DNA from: CAZDET01 sp964504335 | Lineage (GTDB): Bacteria > Bacteroidota > Bacteroidia > Chitinophagales > Saprospiraceae | Assembly: GCA_964504335.1 (NCBI GenBank) | Contig: CAZDET010000001.1 | Coordinates: forward strand, 62,001 to 126,000 | Reading direction: 5' to 3' | Length of the DNA: 64,000 nt | Shown here: one piece after another, positions 1 through 7,435 of the stretch | Layout of the letters: the number at the start of each line of letters is the position of its first letter | Numbering within the stretch: the first letter of the stretch is position 1 | Program-made: the position numbers and the translations under genes | The notes under the pieces: generated by a model | The model's input: the letters and a program-made list of their open reading frames with translations, nothing else | Told to the model about the DNA's origin: nothing | Database searches by the model: none

Positions 1-1273
1 CGATCCCTTCGGGTACCAGTTTTCGGATATCGTCTTCGACGTCCTGGAAGTAGCGATCTTTCGATCCCTGCTCCATCGCTCCGATCGACCCCATGCCGCG
101 GTAGACTTTGAATTTTCGCCCTTCGTAGATGATGGTTTCGCCCGGTGCTTCTTCCACGCCTGCAAATAGCCCGCCGGCCATCACCGTGCCGGCTCCGGCC
201 GCCAGGGCTTTGACGATGTCGCCCGAGTAACGGATACCCCCATCGCCAATGACCGGAATGCCCGTGCCGCGTAGGGCACTGGCCGCATTGTAGATGGCGC
301 TTAGTTGGGGCACCCCTACCCCGGCTACGATGCGGGTGGTGCAAATTGACCCAGGGCCCACACCTACTTTTACCCCATCGGCTCCGGCATCCGCCAATGC
401 CTGGGCGCCGGCGCCCGTGGCGACGTTGCCACCGATGACCTGCAAGTCGGGATAGCGCGCCTTGATGCGCTTCACTGCTTCCAGCACCCCCCGCGAATGC
501 CCGTGTGCGGTATCGACGGTGATGGCATCTACATTGACCTGTACGAGCGCATCGACCCGGTCCATCATATTGTAGGTGACGCCAACGGCGGCCCCTACCA
601 CGAGCCGTCCGAGACTGTCTTTGCAGGCGTCGGGGTAGTTCTGGACTTTAAGGATGTCCTTGTAGGTGATAAGCCCGACGAGGTGGTTGCCATTTTCCAC
701 CACGGGGAGTTTTTCGATTTTGTGCCGCTGTAAAATTTCGCGTGCCTGGTCGAGGGTCGTACCCGTGGGGGCGGTCACCAGATTTTCGCTGGTCATCAGA
801 TCGCTGACGGGGCGTTCCAGTTCATCCTCGAAACGCAAATCGCGGTTTGTCAGGATGCCGATCAGCTTTTGATCGCCGTCGACTATGGGGATACCTCCAA
901 TCTTAAACCGGCGCATCAGTTGCAGGGCATCTGCCACGGTGGCCGTTACTTCCAGCGTAACCGGATCGACGATCATGCCGCTTTCCGATCGCTTTACGGA
1001 ACGGACTTGCTCTGCCTGATCTTCTATCGTCATGTTTTTGTGAATGATACCGATACCCCCTTGCCGGGCGATGGCGATGGCGAGCTTGTTTTCGGTAACC
1101 GTATCCATTGCCGCCGAAACGATGGGGGCGTTGAGGCGCAGCCCCCTGGTCAGTTGCGAATCGAGGCGTACTTCCCTGGGTAATACTTCACTGTAGTCGG
1201 GAACGAGCAGGACGTCGTCGAAGGTGAGGCCCTCTCCTAAAAACTTTTGATCGACAGGTTCTCTTCTTTCCAT
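1..1273 (-). CDS. guaB: Inosine-5'-monophosphate dehydrogenase (5' part, cut by window edge)
   Basis: Catalyses NAD-dependent oxidation of IMP to XMP, the committed step of guanine nucleotide synthesis in the cytosol. My translation of the minus strand starts MERREPVDQKFLGEGLTFDD at 1273 and reads open to the edge (424 codons); about 65 C-terminal residues lie outside the window. Visible: the DDVLLVP start of the barrel, a pair of CBS domains (roughly residues 95-220), the catalytic loop GPGSICTTR and the flap-proximal GGLFAGVEEAPGE. A TACCTTTG -7 box ends only three bases before the ATG, so the message may be leaderless. The gene lies downstream of gldN on the same strand but is separated from it by a strong hairpin at 1325-1365. 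Confidence 0.96.
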   Translation of the reverse strand, partial: MERREPVDQKFLGEGLTFDDVLLVPDYSEVLPREVRLDSQLTRGLRLNAPIVSAAMDTVTENKLAIAIARQGGIGIIHKNMTIEDQAEQVRSVKRSESGMIVDPVTLEVTATVADALQLMRRFKIGGIPIVDGDQKLIGILTNRDLRFEDELERPVSDLMTSENLVTAPTGTTLDQAREILQRHKIEKLPVVENGNHLVGLITYKDILKVQNYPDACKDSLGRLVVGAAVGVTYNMMDRVDALVQVNVDAITVDTAHGHSRGVLEAVKRIKARYPDLQVIGGNVATGAGAQALADAGADGVKVGVGPGSICTTRIVAGVGVPQLSAIYNAASALRGTGIPVIGDGGIRYSGDIVKALAAGAGTVMAGGLFAGVEEAPGETIIYEGRKFKVYRGMGSIGAMEQGSKDRYFQDVEDDIRKLVPEGI

Positions 1274-1276
1274 GCG

Positions 1277-1284
1277 CAAAGGTA
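1277..1284 (-). promoter_or_regulatory. guaB -7 promoter box
   Basis: Reads TACCTTTG on the minus strand, an exact match to the Bacteroidota TAnnTTTG element. It is only 3 nt from the guaB start codon; a T-rich run ending in TTTG (1301-1304) lies 16 bp further upstream as a weak -33 candidate. Confidence 0.6.
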
Positions 1285-1324
1285 AAGAACTGAGCTAAAG
1301 CAAAAAAAAAGAGAGCCTAAAATC

Positions 1325-1365
1325 AATAGAAAGCGCCACCCGGAATCCGGATGGCGCTTTCTATT
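1325..1365 (-). terminator. Hairpin terminator after gldN
   Basis: Perfect 14-bp stem (1325-1338 with 1352-1365) enclosing a short CCGG-containing loop, located 24 bp past the gldN stop. The minus-strand continuation is T-rich (GATTTTAGG) and a nine-T run follows about 15 nt later, ahead of guaB. It separates the gld cluster from guaB. Confidence 0.75.
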
Positions 1366-1388
1366 TAAGGAAAAACAATCAGAGGCTA

Positions 1389-2273
1389 CTAGTATTCCCA
1401 CAAATCGTGCTCCATGTTGAAGATTTCCCGCTTGATGCGATCGGATTCCATCAGCAGATCGATACCCGTAAGGTAATCCTGCAAACGCCGATCAAATACG
1501 TTGCTTTCCTTGTAGATATAGCTGGAAAAGAAGCGGCTCTCAAAAATATCCTCCCAGGTGCGGTTAGCGGCATCGTTGCCGTAGGCATAGGCACGTTCCT
1601 TCGCCAGGACCTTGCGCGCATCGGGGTAGTATACCCAAAACATAGGAAGTTCGTACAGGAAGTTGCCGTTCTCGTCGTATTCGTCCTTTAGGGGTGCAAT
1701 ACCCAGGATGCGGACGCGCAGGGAGGAAGACTCGGTATCAAAAAACCAAATCTCCTTAACGCGGTAGCGCTTGATGTCTTCGGGGTTCAGCTCGTTGGTA
1801 ACGATCTGCTGACGCTCTTCGTAGGTTTCAGGATCGAAGGTCGTGACCGTATCGACGCTTGCCCCCATACTGGCGACTTCTTCGACAGAAAGCGGGGTAG
1901 TAAACTTATCATCCTCGGTACCGTAGACGGTAATTTCTCCGGATTCAGCCGCATCCTGAAGGACGGTAAAGAACGGTCGTTCGGGATAGGCAAACGGGAG
2001 GTTCATCTTTTCGCGGATGTCGATCACTCGCCAAATACGACGCTGGAACAAGAGATCCGATTCGCGGATGTGGTCGTATGGGAGGATACGCTTCTCCGTG
2101 ACAGTGCGGCGTTCGACGATGTCGTCGATGGGAGGTTCTTGGTTTTCGTTGCCGGCAGACATCTGGTCATTCTGGGCTCCCATCACGTCGGTTGGATTGG
2201 GAACTTGGGCCGACAATGGCTGCCATCCGCACAGGAGCAACGCCAAGGTCAACGATTTCAGAGCAAACTTCAT
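1389..2273 (-). CDS. gldN: Gliding motility / type IX secretion protein GldN
   Basis: Periplasmic component of the T9SS, which with the lipoprotein GldK forms the ring under the outer membrane. 294 residues with a signal peptide (MKFALKSLTLALLLCGWQ, cut near SAQ), matching the usual GldN/PorN length. The body carries the family's aromatic-rich region (RVIDIREKMNLPFAYPE, KEIWFFDTESS, PMFWVYYPDARKVLA). It follows gldM in the canonical K-L-M-N order, though separated from gldM by 187 bp holding two hairpins. It is the last gene of the cluster, followed by a strong terminator. Confidence 0.96.
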   Translation of the reverse strand: MKFALKSLTLALLLCGWQPLSAQVPNPTDVMGAQNDQMSAGNENQEPPIDDIVERRTVTEKRILPYDHIRESDLLFQRRIWRVIDIREKMNLPFAYPERPFFTVLQDAAESGEITVYGTEDDKFTTPLSVEEVASMGASVDTVTTFDPETYEERQQIVTNELNPEDIKRYRVKEIWFFDTESSSLRVRILGIAPLKDEYDENGNFLYELPMFWVYYPDARKVLAKERAYAYGNDAANRTWEDIFESRFFSSYIYKESNVFDRRLQDYLTGIDLLMESDRIKREIFNMEHDLWEY

Positions 2274-2297
2274 TGGTCCTGGTAAAATTTGTGAATA

Positions 2298-2311
2298 AAC
2301 AATCGATTGTT
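2298..2311. promoter_or_regulatory. 14-bp palindrome upstream of gldN
   Basis: AACAATCGATTGTT is a perfect inverted repeat 25 bp upstream of the gldN start. It could be an operator or chance; no second copy was noticed in the window. Confidence 0.3.
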
Positions 2312-2372
2312 GGGTTGTGAACAGGCAGAATGTGTGTACCCGAGTAAAAAAGTGCCTGTTTCACAACGACCA

Positions 2373-2445
2373 TCGGCAGGAACTCCGCTACCGGAAGCCC
2401 TGCCGACGGATAAAGTTGCAGTTTCTAAACGGCTCGTGCAAGCCG
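2373..2445 (-). other. Two hairpins in the gldM-gldN spacer
   Basis: Hairpin A pairs TCGGCAGG (2373-2380) with CCTGCCGA (2399-2406), and an inner TCCG/CGGA stem sits across a symmetric 3x3 internal loop. Hairpin B pairs CGGCT with AGCCG (2430-2445), 15 bp after the gldM stop. Neither is followed by a long T run on the minus strand, so they look more like processing or attenuation structures than full terminators. Confidence 0.5.
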
Positions 2446-2460
2446 ATTAGTGTATTTTAC

Positions 2461-4038
2461 TTAGCGAATCTCGAAGACCATATCGTTAATCTTCCGCGAG
2501 GCGTTATCGCCGGGGCACTTGGCCCGTACATTACGGAAGTAGTAGGTATCTCCCGGCTTCGCCTGATTGACGACGCGGCGAGCGCGGTCGGTATAGCGAG
2601 AACCCGGGTTTTGTACCGGAACGGGGTCTTGCCGCTTTGGTACGTAGACCAGGTCGTATCCGATCACATCGCACTTGGCGTCGAAGTCGAAGTTTTCCAG
2701 CTCGGCAATCAGACCACCCTGGGCCTTGAATTCGCCGGTTCCGATAGCACCACCGGTATTGCGGGAAAGGCTGGCGACCGGGTCGGGAATTCGCTTAACG
2801 CGGAACTCGAAGTTGGTCGGGCGCAGGCCACCACCGCTAACGCTGATACTGGTCTTACCCGGCTGAGAAACACGCGCTACATAACTGCTACCGCGGCCGT
2901 TCAGGCGGATACCACCACCGCTACCGCTCACGCGGAGGTCGTTGGTAGATACACCGGCAGCTGATACAGAAACCGGGTTATCTACGCCGATGTAGAAGAC
3001 GTTCATCTTATCGGCTGCAACCGTAACGGAACGCCGGCCCACTTCGTACTGGAATTCCTTCTCGTAGGTTTCTTTCTCCCCGGTAGTGGGGTTGGTCAAA
3101 TCGATAGAGACCTTGTAGGTTTTCACACCCGGAGAAGTCTGGGTGCTGGTAAACTTAGCCACTCCATCTTCCACCCCGATCGGGCTACCATTCACCCGTA
3201 CCGTCATGTTGTCTTGTACGGACTTAGAGCTGGCACCAATTGTGATTTCGGCCTCGTAGGGCTCGCCGGCGATGACGTACGACTGGCGAGCAGAAGAGAT
3301 CGGAATGAAGTTATCGACCTTAAAAGTCTTTACACCCACCTGGTTGACCAGGTAGTTGAGTACGGCAGCTTCCGAGCTGCGCATGTCGTTTTGCATCTTG
3401 GAAAATATCGGAAAAGTAGCAGCCAACGGCATCTGATTGAAGGTGAAGTGCGACCAGCTAACGGGGCGCTTCTTCTTTTCCCATTCGTCCGATACGTTGA
3501 GCGTAATACTCTTCTCCAATTCCTCGATGGTTTCGTCGGTGATCTGGGTACCCGGGGTATTCTTCAGTTGTCCGATGATATCCAGAATGCGCTGACGGGT
3601 GCCAAGAATTCGCTCTTTGAGTTCTTCCCCAGTCCCTTTGTTGACGAGAAGACGAGTAGTAACATCTTTATTTTTGTAGCCACGTGGCTGACCGGCGTGC
3701 TTTTCGTCATCCTCCGGATAGTAACCACCGGTTTCGGCGACCAATGTATCGCGCAGTGATTCTACATAAGCGGTGAAGTCGCGGGAAAGGCTACGTACTT
3801 CCTTGGCTGCATCGAGCAGCGGCTGGTAGCGCTCCTTATCCTGGGCCGCATTGAGTTCTAGAGCCGTTGACGCCAGATCGTTGGATTCCTTCAGTACCTT
3901 ATTGGACCCCTGAATACCACGGTCGATTATAAAGAAGGCATTGATGATCTCGGCCGACACGTTCAGTGCGAGCATGGCCGTCAGCACCAAATACATGATG
4001 TTGATCATCAATTGCCGTGGCTCCTTAGGTATAGACAT
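2461..4038 (-). CDS. gldM: Gliding motility / type IX secretion motor protein GldM
   Basis: Inner-membrane protein with one N-terminal transmembrane helix and a long periplasmic stalk; together with GldL it forms the proton-driven motor that powers T9SS and gliding. 525 residues, normal for GldM. The start MSIPKEPRQLMINIMYLVLT is the family signature, with the conserved membrane-edge arginine at residue 8, followed by the helix (about 10-35) and the periplasmic D1-D4 beta domains. gldL ends 41 bp upstream on the same strand, so the two motor genes are surely co-transcribed. Confidence 0.97.
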   Translation of the reverse strand: MSIPKEPRQLMINIMYLVLTAMLALNVSAEIINAFFIIDRGIQGSNKVLKESNDLASTALELNAAQDKERYQPLLDAAKEVRSLSRDFTAYVESLRDTLVAETGGYYPEDDEKHAGQPRGYKNKDVTTRLLVNKGTGEELKERILGTRQRILDIIGQLKNTPGTQITDETIEELEKSITLNVSDEWEKKKRPVSWSHFTFNQMPLAATFPIFSKMQNDMRSSEAAVLNYLVNQVGVKTFKVDNFIPISSARQSYVIAGEPYEAEITIGASSKSVQDNMTVRVNGSPIGVEDGVAKFTSTQTSPGVKTYKVSIDLTNPTTGEKETYEKEFQYEVGRRSVTVAADKMNVFYIGVDNPVSVSAAGVSTNDLRVSGSGGGIRLNGRGSSYVARVSQPGKTSISVSGGGLRPTNFEFRVKRIPDPVASLSRNTGGAIGTGEFKAQGGLIAELENFDFDAKCDVIGYDLVYVPKRQDPVPVQNPGSRYTDRARRVVNQAKPGDTYYFRNVRAKCPGDNASRKINDMVFEIR

Positions 4039-4079
4039 ATCTTAAAATATTTTTCGATTCTTTAATGGAAGTCTGCTGC

Positions 4080-4688
4080 CTAGCGTACCTGAGCCATCGC
4101 GCTGATCATGTTGCCGTATACATTATTGAGCTTGGCATAGCTGTTGTTCAGCTCAGAAATGTTTTGGTTCAACATGACGAGTTGCGACTTGTACTGCTTC
4201 GTGTCGTCCACCGTGTCGGCGAGGTCGGCCATGGCCTCGTTGAGCTTGGTGTAGAAGTTAGACATGGCGCGGATCTGCTCTTGAGCGCCGCTGAAGTCGG
4301 CGTCTTGCAGGGCCTTCAGGCTAGAGAGGCTGCGCGACATGGTCTGTAGCTCGGAAAGCATACCGCCCAGTTGCTGCTCTACTACTTCGCCGTTGAGCTG
4401 AGGAGCGGCCGTTACGCCATTCGTTGCACCGGCGGTCAGCGGCTGGATTTGCGAGCTGTAGTTGTCCAGTCCGGGGTACAGCTTGTCCCAGTAGTAATCC
4501 GGCTCCGGGCCGATTACGCCCAGAAACGCAAAGATAAATGCCTCGGTAAGCATACCGATGGTCAGGAAAATTTCAGCGCCTTCCCAGCTTTGGATTTTTG
4601 CGAGCGCACCAAATAGTACCAGAGCGGCACCAATCCCGATAATGAAGTTTTTGAGGTACTTGAAGCCTTTTGACTTGAGAAAACTCAT
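4080..4688 (-). CDS. gldL: Gliding motility / type IX secretion motor protein GldL
   Basis: Inner-membrane rotor/stator partner of GldM. I use the ATG at 4688 (MSFLKSKGFKYLKNF, 202 residues) rather than the upstream in-frame ATG, because the protein then begins exactly like other GldL proteins. Two transmembrane helices occupy residues about 13-33 and 40-60. The second helix holds a glutamate at position 49 (GMLTEAFIF), the same number as the proton-handling Glu49 known from Flavobacterium GldL. The C-terminal half is a coiled-coil cytoplasmic tail. Directly upstream are a hairpin, the octamer repeat and the assembly gap that separate it from gldK. Confidence 0.97.
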   Translation of the reverse strand: MSFLKSKGFKYLKNFIIGIGAALVLFGALAKIQSWEGAEIFLTIGMLTEAFIFAFLGVIGPEPDYYWDKLYPGLDNYSSQIQPLTAGATNGVTAAPQLNGEVVEQQLGGMLSELQTMSRSLSSLKALQDADFSGAQEQIRAMSNFYTKLNEAMADLADTVDDTKQYKSQLVMLNQNISELNNSYAKLNNVYGNMISAMAQVR

Positions 4689-4720
4689 GTTGCCTAGAGA
4701 ATTTAATGAGTTTGGAAAAA

Positions 4721-4743
4721 TGGTCTTTCCTCGTAGGAAACCA
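4721..4743 (-). other. Hairpin in gldL leader
   Basis: TTTCCT (4726-4731) pairs with AGGAAA (4735-4740), with an outer TGG/CCA, 33-55 bp upstream of the gldL start. This is possibly a 5'-UTR structure; no function can be assigned. Confidence 0.35.
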
Positions 4744-4799
4744 CACATTCATAATGCGGGCCATTCGGAAAGTAACACCCGGCCTACTAATTTTTTTTA

Positions 4800-4998
4800 G
4801 GTGGCGAGGTGGCGAGATTGTGAGGTGGTGAGTTTGTNNNNNNNNNNNNNNNNNNNNNNNNNNNNNNNNNNNNNNNNNNNNNNNNNNNNNNNNNNNNNNN
4901 NNNNNNNNNNNNNNNNNNNNNNNNNNNNNNNNNNNNNAGGTGGTGAGTTTGTCAGGTGGTGAGGTGGTGAGTCGAACACGAAATAGCACCACCTCACC
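4800..4998. repeat. Octamer tandem repeat with inverted end, broken by gap
   Basis: Left of the gap the sequence runs in 8-bp units GGTGGCGA, GGTGGCGA, GATTGTGA, GGTGGTGA, GTTTGT; right of it GGTGGTGA, GTTTGTCA, GGTGGTGA, GGTGGTGA. The array ends in a 13-bp perfect inverted repeat (4957-4969 with 4987-4999) around a 17-nt loop. It lies wholly between gldK and gldL; 8-bp periodicity and composition argue against coding. Confidence 0.85.
4838..4937. other. Assembly gap (100 N)
   Basis: Exactly 100 undetermined bases, a common placeholder for a gap of unknown length. The same octamer repeat stands on both sides, so the true array may be longer or shorter, and undetected sequence between gldK and gldL cannot be excluded. 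Confidence 0.99.
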
Positions 4999-5012
4999 AG
5001 CTGTTAGAAGAA

Positions 5013-5041
5013 AAGGGACAACCCTCAGCGAATCGTCCCTT
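5013..5041 (-). terminator. Terminator after gldK
   Basis: On the minus strand AAGGGAC pairs with GTCCCTT around a 15-nt loop and is followed by TTCTTCT, 32 bp past the gldK stop. It suggests that at least part of the porP-gldK transcript ends before gldL. Confidence 0.5.
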
Positions 5042-5072
5042 ATCATAGTATGTTTAAAGCAAAGCGATTTGC

Positions 5073-6317
5073 TTAGAAGTCATTGATGGAGCGGCCCATG
5101 AAAGTGAGCGCGCAGCGGAAGCCGATGTACGACTTGGTTGTATCCTGGTATTCGAAGTGGCGTGTTCCGGTTTGGAGGAAGTAGCTGATATCTTTCCAGG
5201 AGCCCCCGCGTACCACCTTCCGCTTCCAGGCTTCGGGATCGTCGTCCTTGGCATCGTAGCGGATGTCGGGGTTCATATCGTGAATGAAGGAATTGGCATT
5301 TTCGTAAAATGCGGAGTTGGTCCATTCGGCCACGTTACCGCTCATGTTGTACAAGCCGTAATCGTTGGGATAGTAAGCATCGGCCTTTACGGTATACTGA
5401 CCGCCGTCTTCGGGGTAGTTTCCGCGGCCGGGCTTGAAGTTGGCCAACAGGCATCCCTTGGCATTGCGGATGTACGGGCCACCCCAGGGATAGGGAGCCA
5501 GATCGCGGCCACCGCGCGCAGCGTATTCGAATTCGTATTCGGTAGGCAGGCGGAAATCTTCCGTATTCACCCCGTCACCGCGGTTGGCCTGGTAGCGGTT
5601 CCAGAGCTGCGTGCGCCAGTAGCAGAAGGCGTTAGCCATGTGCCAGTCGACCCCAACGACGGGATAATCGTCGTAGGCGGGGTGCCAGAAGTAGTTCCGG
5701 GCGAGCGGTTCGTTGTAGGAGTAGGCGAAATCGCGCACCCATACGAGCGTATCCGGATAGATATTGACTTTTTTGCGCTTGATAAAGGCGTTGCGCGGGC
5801 TACGACCGTGGTCGTTGGCGGCTGCCTTCAAGTCATACCATTCGTACTCGTAGACAAATTTACTGACGTCGAGTTCCTTGCGGCCACCGAAGCGGTCGTC
5901 GCCTTGGTAGTAGAGGTCTTCGAGTAATTCGTCTTCCCAGTCGATTTCGTACTCCCAATCGATGTACTGCTCTCCGTCGTCCGAATCGACATAATGGTCG
6001 AGGTAGGCGTGTGCGAGCGAGTCGCGCACCCAGTAGACGAACTGGCGATACTCGTTGTTAGTGATTTCGGTTTCATCCATATAGAAACCGGTAATGGAGA
6101 TGGCTTTTTGCCGCTGGATGTAGGTGTTGGCAACATCCTGGTCGCTTGCTCCGACGTGCACGGTGCCGGAGGGCACATAAACCATGCCGTAGGGGTTGAT
6201 CCCCTTCCAAGCTGGGCGATCCAGCACTCCGACAAGCTGCCCGTTTTCCTGGCGCCCGCAGGAGGCGAATACTAGTGCCAACGCGGCCACTAGCCAAACA
6301 GTGGATAAGTTCTTCAT
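5073..6317 (-). CDS. gldK: Gliding motility / type IX secretion lipoprotein GldK
   Basis: Outer-membrane-anchored lipoprotein that with GldN forms the periplasmic T9SS ring. I take the ATG at 6317 (MKNLSTVWLVAALALVFASC, 414 residues): it gives a lipobox with cysteine 20, whereas the longer reading frame adds a charged, unlikely N-terminus. The rest is a formylglycine-generating-enzyme (sulfatase-modifying factor) fold: MVYVPSGTVHVG, the GFYMDETEITNNEYR start of the fold, RLPTEYEFEYAARGG and MSGNVAEWT, ending in VVRGGSW and IGFRCALTF. It follows porP by 134 bp. Confidence 0.96.
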   Translation of the reverse strand: MKNLSTVWLVAALALVFASCGRQENGQLVGVLDRPAWKGINPYGMVYVPSGTVHVGASDQDVANTYIQRQKAISITGFYMDETEITNNEYRQFVYWVRDSLAHAYLDHYVDSDDGEQYIDWEYEIDWEDELLEDLYYQGDDRFGGRKELDVSKFVYEYEWYDLKAAANDHGRSPRNAFIKRKKVNIYPDTLVWVRDFAYSYNEPLARNYFWHPAYDDYPVVGVDWHMANAFCYWRTQLWNRYQANRGDGVNTEDFRLPTEYEFEYAARGGRDLAPYPWGGPYIRNAKGCLLANFKPGRGNYPEDGGQYTVKADAYYPNDYGLYNMSGNVAEWTNSAFYENANSFIHDMNPDIRYDAKDDDPEAWKRKVVRGGSWKDISYFLQTGTRHFEYQDTTKSYIGFRCALTFMGRSINDF

Positions 6318-6451
6318 GTTAATACCCGAGTTTTCCTTCAGTTCAGATTGATCCTGATCTTCCAAAGCGAACGTAAATATATAGGCTTTACCCTAATTAT
6401 GCTAAACCGGTGGAGTAGTCTGATCGGAGATTTAACATTCTCCGCGCCCGA

Positions 6452-7426
6452 TCAGCGCGAGCGTGGGTGGTAGATAATTGGTGGAGGAACACCTGCCCCG
6501 ATGCGGGTTCTCAAATTATACGATACGCTAATTTCGTGAGAACCGTTGTGTACACTCCGCAACTGGGAAAGTGGCACGTCGTACGCGTAGGCAAGCCGCA
6601 ATTTTGGGCTCAAATTGAAGCCCGCGATCAGCGCTACGGCATCCGCCGTGTTTTGGCTATATCCTCTGAACGAAGCCCCTCCGAAAATATTGTCGTTATA
6701 CTGAAGCAAGATAGAGAAATCTGTTTGGGTTTCGATGGCATCGGTTCGGGCCCACACACTCGGTTGCACCAGCAGATTGCTGCCAATCGGAAGATTCAGC
6801 CGCGCCCCCCCGTAAATAGCGCGCAACAACTGCCAGCTAATCAGGTCGAATTCGGCGGTCGGCTCCTGTAAATTATCGACGCTCAGGCCGATTTCCACTG
6901 TTTCACTACGGAAATACATACCCACCCCAAAACTGGTGACACTAGCCTGTATGGGTGCATCAGGTAGCAGGGCGTCGTTGTGGATGATGATATTTTCCGG
7001 ATAATCGCCTTCCGGAGTGCGCAATTCATTGCCGTTCAGGGTGAGTTGAGCGAGGGATGCATTCCCTCCGATGGCGAGGATGCCTCCTCCCAGGGGCAGG
7101 CGGAAGTTGTAATCGAACCGAAACGATTGCAGTTGGCGCGCGCCCAGCTCGTCGTTTTCCGCTTGGATGCCGAAGCCGCTCCGCAGAAACTCCAGGGGCA
7201 GGTGCGCCGTGATACGCTGGCTGGTCGGTGCTCCTTCCAGCCCCGACCACTGCCGTCGGAAGGTACCCGTGATGTGCAGCGATTCTTCCATACCGGCGTA
7301 GGCCGGATTCCACCGCACCGGATCAATCATGTACATGCTATACTGCCCAGGCTGCTGGGCCCAGGCAACGGAGCAGGTAATTGTAAATAAGAAGATGGAG
7401 GCAAGTACCTTCGTGAATTCCTTCAT
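6452..7426 (-). CDS. porP: PorP/SprF family type IX secretion outer-membrane protein
   Basis: Beta-barrel outer-membrane protein of the PorP/SprF family, associated with T9SS function and, in SprF, with export of the gliding adhesin. 324 residues with a signal peptide (cut near VAWAQ), then QPGQYSMYMIDPVRWNPAYAG, typical of the family. The C-terminal LSPKLRLAYAYDVPLSQL is the usual final strand region. The gene sits nine bases behind the DUF255 gene and just ahead of gldK, the classic position for porP in Bacteroidota. An inverted repeat (CTGATCGG/CCGATCAG, 6420-6455) overlaps its stop codon. Confidence 0.93.
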   Translation of the reverse strand: MKEFTKVLASIFLFTITCSVAWAQQPGQYSMYMIDPVRWNPAYAGMEESLHITGTFRRQWSGLEGAPTSQRITAHLPLEFLRSGFGIQAENDELGARQLQSFRFDYNFRLPLGGGILAIGGNASLAQLTLNGNELRTPEGDYPENIIIHNDALLPDAPIQASVTSFGVGMYFRSETVEIGLSVDNLQEPTAEFDLISWQLLRAIYGGARLNLPIGSNLLVQPSVWARTDAIETQTDFSILLQYNDNIFGGASFRGYSQNTADAVALIAGFNLSPKLRLAYAYDVPLSQLRSVHNGSHEISVSYNLRTRIGAGVPPPIIYHPRSR

Positions 7427-7435
7427 AAAATCCGA

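Noticed and set aside
2317..2964. 215-codon plus-strand frame opposite gldM
   Set aside because: It is antisense to a certain gene, has no family features and includes the gldM-gldN hairpins.
4800..4998. CRISPR array
   Set aside because: Units are 8 bp without unique spacers; no cas genes are present.
4573..5046. Reading frame running through the N gap
   Set aside because: It exists only because N bases hide stops; its ends are gldL-antisense-like sequence and repeat.
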